64,000 bases of DNA from Rhizopus sp. PT2906 (GCA_025529335.1 JAMYHX010000197.1:1-64000); one strand, 5' to 3'; counted from the stretch's first letter, positions 10,176 to 23,333 are shown. Notes: a model not told the origin generated them from the letters alone. Translations and numbers: made by a program.

Positions 10176-13100
10176 ATAGCCATAATATTATATTAGAACA
10201 TACGCCCAACTTTATATATCTCTATCGTGTATCTGATAAGAGTAGCTTACAGCAACTAGAATAACAATATAAGCATAAATAATACCCAGTGAGAGCATTA
10301 AATTATGGGTAATACTAGAGGCACTGCAAAATGCTCGTTTGAAAGGAAACTGAAGGTTGTCCAAGTAAAAAAAAATATATATATTATACAATTCGATTTA
10401 TACGTGCATTCTACAACTCAAAGTGGCATAATTTATAATATATACCTTTAACAATGATCTTTGTTTATGTCCTACCACTCTTTAGGGCTTTATATCAACA
10501 ATCATATAGTAATGCATTGAATATATCCATAATTTGCTCTCAATATGTTAATTATTTTGCTTTTATAAAGTAAGAGGACTGGATTTACATTGCAAGTAGA
10601 GCCTTTGTCTGTATAACGTCTATGTATAGTCTCTCTTTCGTTTGGCAATTTTTGGATATTTTCTACCAAATCAGTAGAATATACTACTCATTCATAGCGT
10701 TACCTCTTGTTTCATAAAAAACAGCCTTGATATACTCTAGCCTTGCCCTGAATCTATTGACAGCAGCGGTCCAGCAATTGGATATTTTATTGTTATGTTT
10801 AAATGCTTTTGCACTCATTAATTCCACTGTAGTTTGGATTCTTGTGAGCTTTTCAGTGTTAAGTTGATCAACGACGCATAATAAGGGTGTGGTTGTATTC
10901 ATTGGCATTAGTACAATTCTGATGCTGTAGCATATCTTCAATATAGTAACTTAAGTGATTTAGATAAACGCGTATTTATTTTCAATATAAAAGTCATTTT
11001 AAAACATATTTATTAAAGACTATTCCCAAAGTCAATGTTTTGCACAAAAGAAAGCCTAAAAGAGAAGGTCAGCAATGATACCAAAAGACTCCTAAAGGTT
11101 CTGATTGCTGCTGAGACGACGTTCTTCAGGTCGGTCGTTGACCATCAGAACAAGAGCCAGGCACCCATAAAAACCAGACAATTAAATTCCAAGCAGCCTG
11201 CAAAAACCCGCAGTAACAGACGTACCGTTGGGATATGCATTAGCTGAGCCTTGTCAATTATCAACTAGCTTAGGTGCCCCTTTAGGCCAGTCAGACTGCA
11301 GGAAGCATCATCAACAATCTGCCGGAGCTGTGATCTCAGATAACTAGCTCCCTGTAAAGATTCCAGTCAAATGTCCATAACCCTCCTTTTGGCTTCCTGA
11401 AAGCCTTCCAGTTGAGTGATGAAACGAACGACCGTTGTCAGTTCAGGACAGGTATTGAGCATCATAGAAAGGGATTGCATATAAATCATTGAACACACAA
11501 TCATCGCCTTGCTGAATAAGTTTTGTAAAAACTTACCTTGACCAAAGAGAGCAACCAAATTTTTAGTTATGTGAAGTTATTGTTTTCAGTAAATAAGGTT
11601 TTACTCCTTACAAGAAAATAAGGTTTACACTCACACTCTTGTTTGTTTCTAAAGTGTTTCACAACTCTTTGCCTATCTTTTTTATACGTTTTTATTCATT
11701 CAGATTATCACTTGTACATGTATTTTAAGGAAGTTATTCACCTCTATTTTTATATAGTAAAAAGACTAATAGGCAATAAAATTCATGCGTTCTTGAGTTT
11801 ATTTCCTAGTCTTGGTCACACATACTATTTGTGTTACTCTGCCTAAACCCTTTTTTTTTCCTTTGACTTTTTGCTAGTAAAGGCTAGATAAATGCCATTT
11901 TTAGTAGCTGTTATATGGAGTAATAATCTTGTATAAAGAAATGAAGCAAGTTGTGCAAAATCAAAAGGATACCACTACCAAAATGGTAATAGCAAATGAT
12001 AGACGCGTTCAGAAGCCTTGTTAACTCATGAAAAAATAATAATAACTTGAACAAGTCTAGACGCAGGCATCAGGGGAACTCCAGGAGTATACTCCATGCT
12101 CCTTCAAATCCTCTCGTATAGCAGTCCTGAGTAATTTCTGAATTAAACCACAAATAGCCTTGACAAAGTGTTGTTCTACAGTTTGGGGGTATTACCTTTT
12201 TAGGATTTTGCAATGCCCTTTTGCAGTGCTCCTAGTATTACCCTAAATCATGGCATGGCAGCATTCAATCTCCTCTACAAGTTCACGCGTCTCCTACTTT
12301 GCTTTTTGTTGACTTGTAGCTTTTTTATATGTAAAGCTGAATACAATAGTCTCAATGGCCTAGTAAGACAAAAGCTTATTTGCATAAATATATTGTAGAA
12401 ACAGTGGGAACAAATTTCCTGCTGAGAGTAAGAACAGCTTGAGAGCAATTAATTCAATTAGGATAGAGAAACAGGCCATGGGCAATCGCTCTGACATTAA
12501 TTTTTCATTTTTGTTAAATGAAATTGGCTGTGTTGAAGAGATGATGGAAAGTGGTGCCTTCATGAACTCTGTAACTCATATCCTTCCTCTTGCTTTGTAG
12601 ACAAACAATAACAAGAAAAGAAAAGCTTGAAAAAGCGGTTAATACTCATTTTGTTTCCGTACATACAAGAATAAAAAAAAAAAAAGAATAATTCTTTGAA
12701 ATTAAAAGACAGAAGTTACTATAATAAAGTTAATAATGGTTACTATCTTCTACGTGTTGTCTGTAAAAAAATGTTGTTTATTTTATGTTTGAATAAAAAA
12801 AAAAAGTACAGAAACCTAGAATTCTGAGACTTTCACTTGTTGAGAATATCATGATAACTGGAGGGATGTCATGAATAGGAGTTGTTTGTCTTCTGAGATA
12901 GTCAGATGTGTCATTCAAGTATAGCATTACTTTTTCATTGTAGTTCTATCCCCCATGTTGCGTACAGCTTTTTATTTTTTATATTTGCTTCTCTGTACTG
13001 TCGCAAATTGATTGAGTTGCCTCTGTTTTTTCTGTTTCCTCACCAACTAATTGCTGCACATAAGTATTTGCCACTTTTATAAAAGTTTCATTGTTGAGTC

Positions 13101-13719
13101 AGCAGAGCCGCAATCAAAGTATTTTATTGAAAGTTTTTGTGAACACAAAAACATACCAACAGCTGCTAAAGGATCTAGCTGCTCAGTTGATTCAATTTTT
13201 GATAATGTTTATTGAAGACATTAGTAAACAGCGCTTGGTCCATAGGAGACATAGGACTTCTAGACTATATGATCGAGTTGTAGACTAATACTATGTGCGC
13301 TACCTCCAGATACTACCTGCGATGTTATCCAACAAAACCTTTCACCATCTTGGATTGTTTTTTTTTTTTTTCAAGAAGAAGAAAGAAATGGTGCTATCTA
13401 TTTAAACTTTATGTTGTCAATTCTACCAACAAAGAAACAAAATCATTCAAGTGTATGATAAATTCGTATTTTATGTCAAAGGATATTTCACTGAACAGCC
13501 TTAGGTTAGGTCGAATCTGGTAGTGTGACGTTGTATAGTGACGGCGCATGTATAGGAGAAGAAGCGCCCATAGCATTAGTCTTCTCGTGGATTCCCTCGT
13601 GCGCATAGTGATCACCAAAATTGGTGTCCCAGTTTTTCTTGAAAAAGTCCGAAAAACAAGTAACTCCTCCTCAATGTCTCTTTCTCCCTCCTTTTTTTAT
13701 TATAATTATTTTTGCTTAA
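10176..13719. pseudogene. gene-poor gap with decayed minus-strand coding relics
   Basis: No intact gene. On the minus strand protein-like pieces occur at 12563-12360 (STQPISFNKNEKLMSERLPM …), about 12190-12070 (HFVKAICGLIQKLLR …), 11558-11270 (TVVRFITQLEGFQEAKRRV then, past one stop, SYLRSQLRQIVDDASC) and 10941-10684. The 11558-11270 stretch stays in the same frame through a single stop, which suggests a disabled gene. The order and style resemble an eroded hAT-type transposase, but no catalytic motif is visible, so the class is a guess. 13091-13300 holds a short plus-strand frame of no clear meaning. Confidence 0.4.
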
Positions 13720-15745
13720 ATGTCGAATCAAGAAGTAGATGATGAGAAAGAAATATTATTAAAATACTTGGAAACATTATCTTGGGAGGAGATGTCAAAG
13801 AGAATAGCAGACAGTCGCCATGAAGTGTCTCACCTACTTGGTGTATCTATTGACAACATAAACAATAATGAACCAGAAGACAATAGTATACTGTTTAACA
13901 GAGCAGTTCATTCAGGAAATATATTAAAGCTAAAGGAAATGCTGTCAGATCCAGAGATAGACCCTTATATTATCAATGCAGGAGACAGGGATGGTACACC
14001 GCCATTAGTTTATGCAGCATGTTTTGGTAAAGCAGAAGTCGCCAAAGTGTTGATGGAAGCAGGAGCAGATATAAATGTTCAAGATAGCTGTAGGATCAAT
14101 ATATCAAAATAATGAAACTAATAGAAACAAATTCATTAACATTTCATTTTAGTGGGTTGGACAGCATTAATGTGGGCAGCCACTAATCATCATGAATCAA
14201 TTGTTCAATTATTGCTTAATCATGGTGCTTCATTAGAGACTAAATCAGTTAAAGGAAGAACTGTATTTGACTTTATCGGCACAGATGATCAAAAAATGGC
14301 TGATTTATTGGTCACAGACTCAAGAGACAGTATGTCTTCAAATGCATCAAGCTCTTTTTCAAGAACTCTCTCTTCTTCTTCGTCTTGTTCGTCTTATGAC
14401 TTTGATCTATGTGAACAAGATGAACTAGATTGCCCATTTCAGTGGGACAAGTGTTGCCCTGACCAGATGTTTGTGTTCAACCAAGATGATCTACAATACA
14501 TATTAGATTCAATCATTGTACACTTTCAATTACCACTCAATAGTAGAGATGATATGTACATACCAGCCAATATTATATTCCTGAGCATAAGATACAGCTT
14601 TTATTATTCAACCGAACCATCATTTGAAGTCATTATCGAAGGCGTACTCGATAGAATCCGTATGCTGATCAACCCAAATGTAAATTATATATATGCACAC
14701 GTGGTTTTTATTTTTATAACACTCGATTCTTTGGTAGGATCCAGATGTACATTTATTAGCCTTTTGGATTGCCAACTTGACTCAATTATTGTTTTACCTC
14801 AAAAAGGATAATGGCCTTGTGTTGGCTACAGTCGAACAGCAGTTTCAGTTATCAGAACTTGTCTCCGAATTATATACAACGCTTATACGCGATACAGAGC
14901 AAAGAATAGTACATATACTCAATTTGGCACTTCTTGATCATGATTTTATACCCGATATGGAGCAAGTTCAATTTGCAGATAGCTGGCAGAGGTTCTTCTT
15001 TAACAATTCCACCAAAAACAATAGATTGTCCATATACACATTTTCACCACAAACCATCACTCAACTGTTTTCCTCCTTGTTACATATTTTACAATCCTAT
15101 CAAGTTCATCATGTCATCATTGCTCAATTATTTACTCAACTTTATCATTTTATATCCTGTGAATCATTCAATCGCATTTTGTCAAATAAGAAGTATCTTT
15201 GTAGATCCAAAGCAATGCAAATACGAATGAATTTCTCTCAGCTAGAAGACTGGGCTTCAACTCATCGCATTCTTACTCAAGTTGTACCTTGTCTAAACCC
15301 AATCACACAACTACTTCAGCTCTTACAGTGTTTAACTCAGTTACAGGACTTGGTTGACTTTATCCAAGTCATTCAAGAATTGAATACTCTCAGTCCATCT
15401 CAGATCAAACGATGTGTACTTTCTTATAGGTATGAAGTTAATGAACCACGAATACCTGATGAAATAGAGAAATATACAATGCAATGTGTACAAGACAAGG
15501 TCAGACAGCAGTCAAGTGAAGCCAATAGTCATCGTACAAGTATCTATGGACGATCAAGTCTGTCTTATTTCACTCGTCTACCTGAGCCATTGTGTTTGGA
15601 AGAAACTAAAGAGATGTTGAATACTAAAATCATGTTACCATTCAGTCTACCCAGTTTATCTGAAATGGATAATGAGCATCAAGCATTACCCAGTCTACCT
15701 GAAGAATGGATATATAGATTGGATAGGCAGCAGGAAGAGTCTTAA
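13720..15745 (+). CDS. ankyrin and DIL (dilute) domain protein
   Basis: Three exons, 13720-14089, 14153-14679 and 14738-15745, join in frame to 634 residues. The N-terminal third carries ankyrin repeats (GTPPLVYAACFGKAEVAKVL, GWTALMWAATNHHESIVQLL). A Ser-rich linker follows (residues ~200-230), then a helical DIL domain like the globular tail of class V myosins (HLLAFWIANLTQLLFYLKKD, FNRILSNKKYLCRSKAMQIR). Fungi have a non-motor family with exactly this Ank-DIL order. In class V myosins the DIL fold binds cargo receptors, so a role as a traffic adaptor is inferred; no motor domain is present. The C-terminal ~60 residues are disordered. Confidence 0.88.
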
Positions 15746-16396
15746 CTGCTGTATATAAACACGTGTAAATACATATGTCTTTTTTTAGAAAGATTTCTTT
15801 ATAATGTAAATTTCTTACAGCTTCTAAATAAATAAAAATAAAATTCAGGGGCTATTTGCTTTATAAGGGAACAGATCAGCATAATGAGAAGAAAGCTAAT
15901 ATTACATTTACACCTTCTTTTTACACGGAGTATGGTTGTTTATTAAGAAAGCATCCCTCCTTTTGTTCAATAGAAACGGTTGCATATGATATTATTCTAT
16001 TTTTATTATCAACATGCTATACATTTGAAGTTCAACCTACTTTACAAATTTAGTCAGTAAGTAGCGATCTTTCCATAGATGGTCTCCTTTTATTCTTGGT
16101 TTTAATTTTTATTATCTTGATTTAAACCAGATAGACATCATCCTATGACCCCTTCTTTCCCTTTCATTGTTTGTTCTTGGCTTTTTTTTTTTTTTTTTTC
16201 CTCTTTCATGGCAAACTTTGTTTCCCACTTGTTTATTTTCTGGGCGTTCGAGACTGATATCGGACATTGAATTATTCATTATGTCATCGCTTAACATTGG
16301 ACCAATTAAAAGCCAATGACAGCTTAGCCTCCCCAATAACCATTTTTTTTTTATATTTGATTTACCTTTTTTTTCCCCGCTGACCCCTTACCAAAG
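15746..16396. other. intergenic, 3' UTR then promoter region
   Basis: Holds the 3' end of the Ank-DIL gene (aataaa-like signals around 15828-15840) and the promoter side of the MADS-box gene, with T-rich tracts at 16183-16199 and 16344-16380. No gene or RNA is seen. Confidence 0.5.
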
Positions 16397-17384
16397 ATGT
16401 CTCATGATATGAATAATAGTAAAATGTTTGAAACAGAAGATCCTGCCAATGACAGTGGCAATGATTCTGATTCCGAGAAGCCTGCTAGACGTTCTGGAAG
16501 AAGAAAGATCAAGATAGAGTATATTGAGGACAAAAATAGAAGACATATCACCTTTTCTAAAAGAAAAGCCGGAATTATGAAAAAGGTATATAAACATACA
16601 TTTATAGTAATTCGCAAGATGGAGCAAAGTAACCCATTTTTGTTAGGCTTATGAATTAAGTACTTTGACAGGTACTCAAGTATTACTATTAGTTGTTTCT
16701 GAAACCGGGCTTGTGTATACCTTTACAACTGTTAAATTACAGCCTATTGTGACAAAACCAGAAGGAAAAAACCTTATTCAAGCTTGCTTAAATGCACCTG
16801 ATCCAAGTGAACCTTCTACGGTAAAGGAAAAAATAATCATCATTTTCGTATTTGAAACTTATTCTTTTGGTATTCATAGTCTGGGGACGCGTCTTATTCA
16901 AACACTTCACCTCAAGTGAATGACGCCAAGTCCAAGTTTGAAGACACAAAGGTAATAATAATAATAACCAATAAGAAAATAAAAAAGAAGTTGATTACAT
17001 ATTAACCCACTTTATATTCGTTAGCCTGAACCTCCAAAACAAGAGTTGACTCAACCACCTAATACAAGATATGGTGTGGGAGGAGGAGCACCTGGATATG
17101 CTTCTTCACAATATGCACCTGGTGCTCCTAATACAAACAATACGGGTAGTCATTTGCCATACAACTATCCTACTTATCAGCAATCAAGTCAACAGCAGCC
17201 TTCTCAATATGGCATGCAACAACCATTCTATGGTAATCAGCAGCCTCATTATATGTCTTCTCAACAACAACAACCAGGATATTGGCAGCAGCAGCAACAA
17301 CAGCCACAGCAGCAGCAGCCACCTAATACGAACCCACAGGCAACCTTAACAAAGCAAGAAGAAGATAAATCAAGGATCAATTGA
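16397..17384 (+). CDS. Mcm1/SRF-type MADS-box transcription factor
   Basis: Four exons, 16397-16585, 16647-16820, 16880-16951 and 17025-17384, join in frame to 264 residues. The MADS box lies at about residues 33-90 (RRKIKIEYIEDKNRRHITFS, KRKAGIMKKAYELSTLTGTQ, VLLLVVSETGLVYTFTT), essentially the type I SRF/Mcm1 consensus for DNA binding at CArG-like sites and dimerisation. An acidic Ser/Asp stretch precedes it (NDSGNDSDSEKP), as in Mcm1. The C-terminus is Gln/Pro/Tyr-rich (QQQQQQPQQQQPP), a likely activation region. The first intron falls inside the MADS box after GIMKK. In fungi such factors control mating, cell-cycle and metabolic genes with cofactors; which apply here is not visible. Confidence 0.95.
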
Positions 17385-18242
17385 GGCTGATGTTTCTTTA
17401 TATTTTTTTTTTATAAATGAGCTTAATAAACTGTTATCTTTATCATTTTAAAAATTAGTCTTGACATCATTATTTGCAGAATAGGTGATTGATAACGATG
17501 GGTAATGGAACGGTGATGCTATATGCCAATCTGATGTTAAAGATGATTTAGCAGTTAAAGGGCATTTGTTATTAAGAAGCTATTGAAGATAGAGTCATAA
17601 TGGGCATTCTACAAGAGATCAAGACGTATAATAGGAAAATTACTTTCCCTAAAGCATCTGTAGGTGATGCTTACAAAAAGTATCATTAAAACTAATATAG
17701 CGTAACATAATTAAAAGAGGTATCCGCAAGAGTTTCCTTTGTTATAGAAACAGTTTAGATAAAGAGGTGTGTAAATAATTAAGGAAGAAGGACAGACGTT
17801 TATCAAATGAATAATACACAGATTTGTCAGTTATAATTCCTTTATACTGTATTTCATGATGTATTAGGGGTGTTTAATTATAAATTGTAATACCAGCTCA
17901 ATCGATATTGATTTACGTCCATGTTGCCCTTTTGGTTCTCTTGTCCAATTGAACTGATGGTAAAATAGAAGGCCACAGTTAGCCAATCATAAACTTAGAA
18001 TATCTGTATTGAAGAGAAAACAAGAAATGGTTCAAACATCCTCTGTAAATCAACAGGAGGAAGGGATTAACTATAGAAGTCGAATGGATTCACCATTAGG
18101 ATTGACTTGTAAAAAGAACAATGCATCCAATGAGATGATCGTATCTTTGGTCTCATTAAACACGTCACAATGTGACTTTAATATTCGCCACAAAATTTCT
18201 TTTTTTCTTTTTTCTGTCCTTTTCATAATTAAACTAGAAGTC
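17385..18242. other. intergenic, promoter side of SURF6 gene
   Basis: AT-rich with no gene seen. The reading frame of the following gene stays open upstream to 18009 (MKRKQEMVQTSS…), adding 78 codons, but that part ends in a Phe/Leu run from a T-rich leader and lacks similarity to the family, so I treat it as 5' UTR. Confidence 0.5.
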
Positions 18243-19560
18243 ATGGTTCAAAATCACTTGATTGATTCTTTATCAGAGCGTTTAGCTAAAGATGTACACA
18301 TATTTGATAACTTACTAAAGCTTATACCCGCCAAATTCTACGTCATGGATAAAAATGATCATATTGATTCAAAATTCCAACACAACAAACGTAAAAAGGC
18401 ACCTAAGCAAGCTATTAAAGAAGCAACCAAAAAAGCAAAAAAAGCAAAGCTTGATCCTGACAACGTAAAGACGGTGATGGACGTACAAAGCGAAAAGGCC
18501 AAACAACTAAAAGAAGAAGAAGAAGCAAAGAAAAAGGAAGAAGAGGAAGAGGAAGAGATGTCTATGGAAGTTGATTCAAGTGGATTCAGTGGTCTTGATG
18601 ATAGTGAATCAATAGCAACTGAGTCTACTTCAACAAGTACACAAGAGCCAGGTAAAATAAATGAATATAAATGTCTCTACCTCCTGGATCTTGTATTGAT
18701 TATATAATGTACAGCTCAACTTAAACCAATGGAAAAAAGTGACATCGAACAACTCCGTCATCGTCTTCATGAACGAATCAATCAACTACGCCAGAAACGT
18801 AATGCTCCAGGAGCCAATTCAGCTAAACCTAAAAGTCGTGATGAAATTCTGTCTGCTAGAAATAAAAAGAAGGAAGATAGAAAGAAGGCCATCAAGGCAC
18901 AGAAAGAAAAGGGCAATAATGTGCCAACAGAAGAACTTGTGCAAGTCGATAAGAAGGTAATCTTGTTACTTTTTTTTTTAGTGTGTGCCTTTCTAAGATG
19001 TGTTATAGACAAATAATACAACGCCCAATGGCAATCAACGTTCTGCAGATTCTATTAAAACCGATGCTGATGTATTCTTTGGCAAGTTAAATCTTGGCAA
19101 AGAACAAAAAAAGAAGAAGGGACCTACTGATGCCAAGACACAACTGAAATTGGTAGAAGCAAAGAAGGAAAAACTTGAAAAGTTAAAGCAAGAAGATAAA
19201 TCAAAGGCTGAAGAAATGATCGAAAAGGAAGAATGGAATAAAGTGCTCGCATTAGCAACAGGCGAAAAAGTGAAGGATGATCCTAAATTATTGAAAAAGA
19301 CAGTAAAGAGACAAGAGAAGCAGAAGCAAAAGAGTGCACAAGAATGGAAGAAACGCTTAGAAAAACAAAAGAAGGATCAGATGCATGCGATCAAAAAGAG
19401 AGAAGAAAACATTAAAGCCAAGATAGAGGAAAAGAAAAACAAGAAGAAGGGTATTAAGCCTAAAGGAAACAAGAAGAAGGCACGTCCTGGCTTTGAAGGA
19501 GGTAAACGTAGTAAAGGTGGAAAAGTAACAAAACCAAATCCTCCTAAACTTAAGAAATAA
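18243..19560 (+). CDS. SURF6: SURF6 / Rrp14-like ribosome biogenesis protein
   Basis: Three exons, 18243-18651, 18715-18956 and 19009-19560, join to about 400 residues. The N-terminus (LIDSLSERLAKDVHIFDNLL, KLIPAKFYV) matches the Rrp14 N-terminal domain. The C-terminal SURF6 domain is almost entirely Lys/Glu-rich helix and ends in ARPGFEGGKRSKGG, the usual closing motif. Rrp14/SURF6 is a nucleolar RNA-binding protein needed for early 60S and 40S assembly. The start at MVQNHL is chosen because it aligns with the family; an in-frame upstream Met at 18009 is less likely. The middle has a pure acidic Glu tract and low-complexity Ser/Thr. Confidence 0.92.
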
Positions 19561-19658
19561 TAAATTCATATATAAACTTTTAAATAAAACATTCTCTCTC
19601 TTTCTTTCTTTGTAAGACTGGGGTTTTGCCTTTTTTTTTTTTGCTTGCTTTACCAAAT

Positions 19659-20581
19659 ATGCGCAAGTTGCTTTTTTCAACTCTTTTTTCTCGTCATTTC
19701 ACGATGACTTCACAACAAGTAAAAGCAACCATTCACATTGCTAATCAGGCTGTTCCTGTTTGTAGCGCATATTCCAAGCATGAAATAAATGATGTCTTGG
19801 CTTTTCAACCTTTCAAAGACTGGCTTGTAGCATTTAATAAACAGCAAGAGTCACGTCAAAATGAATTCGACTTTAAATCTGTTGATATACAGAGTATCGA
19901 CCGTTTTGGTGATAAAATTGGATTTATCAAATTTAAAGCAAATGTTCAATACAAGAAAACAGGCAAAAGTGCACCAGGCATTGTATTTATGGTAAAGTAA
20001 ATCAAGCTTAAAAAATATAAGCTAATATCTTGAAAAAGAGAGGAGGTGCTGTATCTATGCTACTTGTATTAAAAGCAAAAGACGAACAAGACAAGATCAT
20101 ACTTACCCTTCAACCACGTATACCTATACCTCATTTTGCTTTTCCTGAGCTACCAGCTGGTATGTTGGATGGGTCTGGTAATTTCGTTGGAACAGCAGCA
20201 AAAGAGATCGAGGAGGAAACTGGATTAAAAATAAAGGAAGAAGAACTTGTAGATCTAACCGAGTTAGCCTACGGTGATCAATACCGTGGTGTGTACCCTT
20301 CTGCAGGTGGATCAGGTAAAGTGTTTATTACAAAAAGTAAATTAGTAATAATCATCATATATCAATTAGATGAGTTTTTAAGACTATTTGCATGCGTGAA
20401 GCATATGAACAAGTCTGAGATTGATGAGTTAGAGGGCAAATTGACGGGCCTTCGTGACCACGGAGAAAACATCACGTTAAGACTGGTCTCACTTGAAGAT
20501 GCATGGAAAGAATCGCCTGATGCTAAGCTATTGTCAAGTTTAACCCTTTACCAGGCATTGAAATCAAAAATTGAAAAATAA
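19659..20581 (+). CDS. Nudix hydrolase of the ADP-sugar pyrophosphatase type
   Basis: Exons 19659-19991, 20039-20315 and 20370-20581 join in frame to about 273 residues. The Nudix box is GNFVGTAAKEIEEETGLKI with AGML upstream, where the usual Arg of REUXEEXGU is Lys; the metal-binding Glu residues are intact. The N-terminal part (INDVLAFQPFKDWLVAF, FDFKSVDIQSIDRFGDKIGF) and overall length resemble plant NUDX14 and related ADP-glucose/ADP-ribose pyrophosphatases, so hydrolysis of a nucleoside-diphosphate sugar is likely; the exact substrate is not shown. Two starts are possible: Met at 19659 adds RKLLFSTLFSRHFT, basic and Phe/Ser-rich like a mitochondrial presequence, whereas Met at 19704 gives a cytosolic form. 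Confidence 0.88.
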
Positions 20582-20665
20582 AAATATTGCCTTTTTTAGT
20601 GAGTTTGTTTACTGTTCTCTCCAAATCAGAAAAGTCGTCAATACACAAATTTAACCCTTTCTTTT

Positions 20666-22823
20666 ATGTATCATTCAATGACTGAAAACAATAACAATTA
20701 TAAGGACGAGAAGACAATGGTCGAAGAAATCTCTTTGAAAAAATCACGCCCATTACCAAAGATACCCGAGCGTGTTTCATCCAGAGACATACCTACTTTA
20801 CCACTAAACAAGATCGAGAATGTAATAGACAGTTTCAAGAATCAAAAAAGACTTACAGCTCAACAGATATTTCAGACAATAAACAACGACGATGACAATG
20901 ACTATGAAGAAGAAGAAGAATGTAGCGGCGTCTATGCTTCAAAGACAGAGATTCCGACAAGCACTTATATCTTACCAGAGCCTTCGTTCTTCTTTTCTAA
21001 AAAGTTAATGACACCTGTATTAGAAGTGGATGAGGAGGATGAGGAGTACCTAACACTACCTCCAACAACAACAGATCATTATATAATACCTGAGCACGCA
21101 GATATTTCTGATCAAGGCGAACCAAGTCTTGAAAGTGGCCGAACGTCGCCCTCATCATCCATTGATTCGACAGCCCAAGCTCAAGAAACAAGGGAGATAC
21201 TAGATGATATAAGTACTCTAAACCTTGGCTCTATTTCTTCACCACCATTCCCATTACAACAACAACAACATCAACAAGAAGAGCCATACAACAAAGGACC
21301 ACTGCAGAATTCTCTACTAATGGACGTTCAGAACCTATCACAGATAAATCACGCTTTGATGACACCACCATTTCAACCTACGACAGTCAAGCCAGAGAAC
21401 ACCTACTTTATGAACTCACCTATTCCTACCATGACCTCATTCAGTCTTACACATGATAAAGCATCCATCAAGACATTTCGTAGAATGGCTAATAAGACAC
21501 ACGATCCTCAAACGCAATTCACCTATGCAAAGTACCTGATCCAGCTTGTATTGTTCTATTCCAATAACAATCAAACCAACAATGAGGCCATTTCATCTGT
21601 TTCTTCCGAAACAAGGGAGCGTTTACAAGAAGAGGCAGAGTACTGGATAGAAAGGCTTGCCAAGTCTAATCACCCTGAGGCTTTGTATATTAAAGGTCAC
21701 TGGCATCGCTTTGGTCAGCAGTATCATCTTATTGGATCACAATATAAAAGGGTGAATCACTCCAAGGCATTCAAATGTTTTCAACAATCAGCCAAGCTGG
21801 GTTGTACAGAGGCACACTATGAACTTGCAGAGTATTACGTGAGCCAAAAAGAATATAGAAAGGCAATCACAAGTTATAAGTACGCTGCTTCAAAGAATCA
21901 CACATTGGCGCTTTATGTAAGTTTAAAGAATCAACTATTTCATGTTATTAATCTTATTTTAATGCCAAGAAACTGGCAAATATCTTGCTGCGTGGTCTGT
22001 TAAGCCAAGAAACAGACGTGCATCAGGGACTAGCCTTCCTTAAGCAAGCCGCAGATGCAGGGAGTAACCAAGACTGTGCACGACCTGCATATGACCTTGC
22101 ATGCATCTACGCAAATGATCTTGAAAGTATTGATCTTGAAAAGTAAGTAGGACAAAATTCTCTTTTACGTATACTCACAAAGAGATGATAGAAACTCCAT
22201 TTTATCTTCATGGATAACTGAGCAGTACTATCCTTTGGCTATCCAATATTTTAAAAAGGCAGATGAGCTCGGTATGGCCGCCGCTGCTTTTCGTTTAGGA
22301 AAGATCTATGAACATGGCCAGCTTGGACAAGTCAAGAGTGACGAAGAGGCATTCAAATACTATACACGAGCAGCCGAAAAAAAGTCTCATGAGGCGATGT
22401 TGGAACTATCAAGACTATACAAAGACGGTATTCCGGGTTATCTAAGTCCTCATGCTTTAATGGCGTATAAGTGGTGTCTATATGCTACTGAAAATGGAAA
22501 TGAGGTTGCTGAATATACATTGGGGTACGTTTTTGTTATTATTATTCTTATCCTTTTTTAATTTAGTATTACCCATTAGATGTTACTATGAAGAAGGAAT
22601 AGGAGTATATCCAGATTACTCCCAGGCACTTGTATGGTTTAGTAAATCGGCTGCCAAAGGATATAAACTTGCAGAGGATAAGTTAAACATCCCTTTCAAC
22701 AAACGAAAGAGTGTGGTCATAAGCACAAAGAGGAAGAGAAGTAAAAGATACTATGAAGAAAGCATACGAATTGCTGAACAATCAAGAAAAGCTAAAGTAG
22801 AGAATGATTGTCATGTCATGTAA
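20666..22823 (+). CDS. SKT5: SKT5/Chs4-like chitin synthase regulator with Sel1 repeats and CAAX end
   Basis: Four exons (20666-21916, 21970-22142, ~22226-22524, 22580-22823) give about 650 residues. The first ~270 residues are disordered, Pro/Ser/Gln-rich with an acidic run. From about 280 on come Sel1-like repeats (QTQFTYAKYLIQLVLF, HPEALYIKGHWHRFG, CTEAHYELAEYYVSQKEYRK, AAFRLGKIYEHGQLG, YYEEGIGVYPDYSQALVWF). The protein ends in CHVM, a CAAX prenylation motif as in yeast Skt5. Skt5/Chs4 activates and localises chitin synthase at the cell cortex. The junction between exons 2 and 3 is odd: the frame only continues if the intron has GT-CA or TA-AG ends. The start is the first Met; MTENNN at 20678 is equally possible. 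Confidence 0.86.
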
Positions 22824-23333
22824 ATAAATGACTTATTTCCTATTTTCCTTTGAGCCGTTTGAATTATCAGAACTATTTTATCATTTATCTGTGTTGCCAA
22901 GAATGTACTCTGTTCTACTCTGGGCATCATTTCATTAAGAATAAAAGACACATAATAAACATGATGTTTTACAGAAAATATATGACTTGTAATGCAATAG
23001 ATCTTGATGATATATAAATATTTACATAGTCTATTAAAACAGGGGCTTTATTTCATAAGCTTGTTTACTTTTATGCACTCACAAAATTTCTAAAAACTAT
23101 ACAATGAGAGCCTTCAGGGTCAAACTATGTACGAGTGTGCAAGTTTTTAAGCGCGGAATAGTTGTAAATTTGTACAACTTTGTTTCAGGATGTGTTGCAC
23201 ACTGCCAAATGGAGGATGCTGTTTATAGTCTATAGCTTGATTAAATTATGTTTTTATAATAAGTAAAATGGTGTATATTCAATTGAAAAAGAAAAAAAAA
23301 AAGAGAGAGATACGGAGGGTATTGTACGACATT
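22824..23333. other. convergent intergenic region
   Basis: Shared 3' region between the plus-strand SKT5-like gene and the minus-strand permease gene. AT-rich with aataaa-like signals; no gene or structured RNA is seen. Confidence 0.5.

Noticed and set aside
18009..18242. In-frame N-terminal extension of the SURF6 gene
   Set aside because: The extension ends in a Phe/Leu-rich run from a T-rich leader and does not match the family; the core starts at MVQNHL.
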